A stretch of 64,000 nt of DNA from Pseudoips prasinana (taxonomy: Eukaryota; Arthropoda; Insecta; Lepidoptera; Nolidae). Under the pieces are notes generated by a model. The model had not been told where the DNA came from. It worked only from the letters and a program-made list of their open reading frames with translations, and did no database searches. Below are positions 62,590-64,000 of this stretch, piece after piece. Where the stretch lies: the NCBI GenBank assembly GCA_951640165.1, contig OX621265.1, positions 12,413,001 to 12,477,000 of the forward strand, written 5' to 3'. The position numbers and the translations under genes are program-made. Position 1 is the first letter of the stretch, and every line of letters starts with the position of its first letter.

Positions 62590-64000
62590 CTATTCGGAAG
62601 AGGAATCTGAACCCGTGCCCGTGTTTTCACTCACGGAAATTTCACTTTCTGAAGAGTCTGTTACGTGTATAATAAAGCGATCGGCTGTTTTATCTATCTG
62701 ATGATCGAGTCCCTTCATCTTGACTTCTTCCTTTTTGACGTGGTCGACACAATTTTTCCATTTTTCAGGTGTTACCTGATTTAAGGCATCATTAAATAAT
62801 TTTTTAACGTCTGTTAATTTAAATGTTGTATTGTGTCGAGCAACGTAACTTTTCGTGTCCGCCCATACGAGCTCTATTGGATTGAGCTCGCAATGATAAG
62901 GCGGTAACCGTAATACTATTACGCCTTTCTCTTTCGCCATTTCATCAATTGCATATTTTTGATAACCACTTTTCACAGATTGGACTTTTACGATTAGATG
63001 TGCTTTTGTGTCCTGTTGGTCGAACGCGATTTCTTTATCTTGCAACCAGTCCATGATCTGTTGCTTTCTCCAAGACGATGTGGGTATTTTTTCCAATCGT
63101 CTGAAAGTCATTGTATAAAATTTAGAATAATTATAACAAAAAACAAAAATAAAATTGGCCCTTTATGTAAGTTGTAGGTACCTGGAATGATAGCTTGCGT
63201 TATCCATAACAACAACGTCATTAGGTTGCAGCTTATTTAAAACTTTCGCGAACCATTCTTCAAAATGAACGGCATCCATGGCTTCGTGATAATCACCAGT
63301 CTTTTTACAAACGAAGACCCATTGACAATCGTCCAAAAAGCCATTTTCATTGCCAATATGCACTACAATGAGTCTGCTGCCCTTTCCTGTAGGGTTTTTA
63401 GCGCCAGTCGACAGACCTTCCAAAAATGCTTGGCGTGATGACGTCACAGTGGTATCGGTCCAAGCTTTCGCAACAGTATGACCTAAAATAATTAAGGATA
63501 AATAAATGCACCAAACTACAAGGGAAGAAAATGAGGGTGCAAATTGTATAAATTAGTGACTCATAGTATGACAATTGATTTTTACCTGCATTGACCCAAG
63601 TTTCATCCAGGTAATAGATATTACGGTTTTCGTTTCTGTAGCCTTCCATTTCTTTTAAATATTTAGTTCGCCACAGAATTATTTCTGGACGTTCTATTAA
63701 GGCACTTTTCCTGTTCTTTTTTTGGTACTTAAATTTCAAATGTTTAAGAACACGTCTTAAGGTAGTTTTGCTAAAGTTGGGCAAAGTGTCATCTTCATTT
63801 ATTTTCTGCTGTATTTTATCAATTGTAGGCAGCTCACCTTCCATGAAAAATCTATGCACTTTTTGCCTTATAGCTGTCTTGTCAAAACTATCCAGTTTTT
63901 GGATTATGCCTAATTTGTTCTTTATCATCCCCTTGGGTTTCAGTTCATGGGTATCTTTATATTCCCTCAAAATTCCGTAAATAGCACTTTTACTTACGCC
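62590..64000 (-). CDS. DD82E (Sailor-type) transposase, three exons, 5' end off the window
   Basis: Exons on the minus strand: from the edge to 63586, 63482-63182, and 63100-62590 (stop). Introns 63585-63483 (103 bp) and 63181-63101 (81 bp) both have GT...AG ends, and the joined frame is exactly 409 codons with the stop. The first visible residues GVSKSAIYGILREYKDTHE form a helix-turn-helix. The DDE residues are YYLDETWVN, VVMDNASYH and NPIELVWA, with 82 residues between the last two, the DD82E spacing. The tail is acidic and Ser-rich. AATAAA follows the stop by about 25 bases (62565-62560). No terminal repeat could be matched, so an autonomous element and a domesticated gene are both possible. 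Confidence 0.85.

Overview
The window reads as nuclear DNA of a moth or butterfly (Lepidoptera). It is AT-rich, has no operons or ribosome-binding sites, carries spliceosomal introns, and is packed with interspersed repeats typical of lepidopteran genomes: tRNA-derived SINEs with (ATT)n tails, non-autonomous Helitrons ending in a GC hairpin plus CTAG, RTE- and CR1-group LINE tails, and TA-flanked MITEs. I found no convincing host protein-coding exon. The DNA is best read as intergenic or as part of a very long intron. No virus, toxin, CRISPR array, rRNA or genuine tRNA gene was seen.

Three intact-looking transposase reading frames dominate the coding content, and each belongs to a different branch of the IS630-Tc1-mariner superfamily. 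They are a DD34E Tc1-type element at 2350-3993 with 106-bp inverted repeats and its own TATA/initiator promoter, a DD41D (rosa-type) mariner on the minus strand at 18894-20211, and an intron-containing DD82E (Sailor-type) transposase on the minus strand from 62590 to beyond the right edge. The reverse transcriptase of a 5'-truncated CR1-group LINE (48740-50600, minus) keeps a 431-codon open frame from its first ATG. Decayed coding remnants include a hAT transposase (21.6-22.4 kb, minus) and 3' ends of R4/Dong-like, RTE-like and CR1/Jockey-like LINEs.

Layout. 0-5 kb: a 77-bp perfect palindrome, then a Helitron broken by the Tc1 element (inserted into the TA of its CTAG end) and by a LINE tail. 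5-14 kb: SINEs, Helitrons, LINE tails and a MITE. 14.5-15.8 kb: a decayed tandem satellite with inverted units. 16-25.5 kb: MITEs and the rosa element inside a SINE, with nested SINE and hAT remnants. 25-42 kb: Helitrons, LINE tails, several long hairpins and a Harbinger-type MITE. 42-50.6 kb: dispersed repeats, a long (TA)n tract, and an R4-like and a CR1-like LINE lying tail to tail at an (AAT)n microsatellite. 50-62 kb: SINE/LINE/Helitron mosaic, including two abutting Helitrons. 62.6-64 kb: the DD82E gene.

The most interesting non-transposon signal is a pair of plus-strand sites, at 13880/13881 and 45187/45188, where a pyrimidine-rich 3' splice site runs straight into GTAAGT. This is the form of recursive-splicing ratchet points in giant introns, and both sites share flanking sequence. 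All family assignments come from motif reading by eye; no database was searched.
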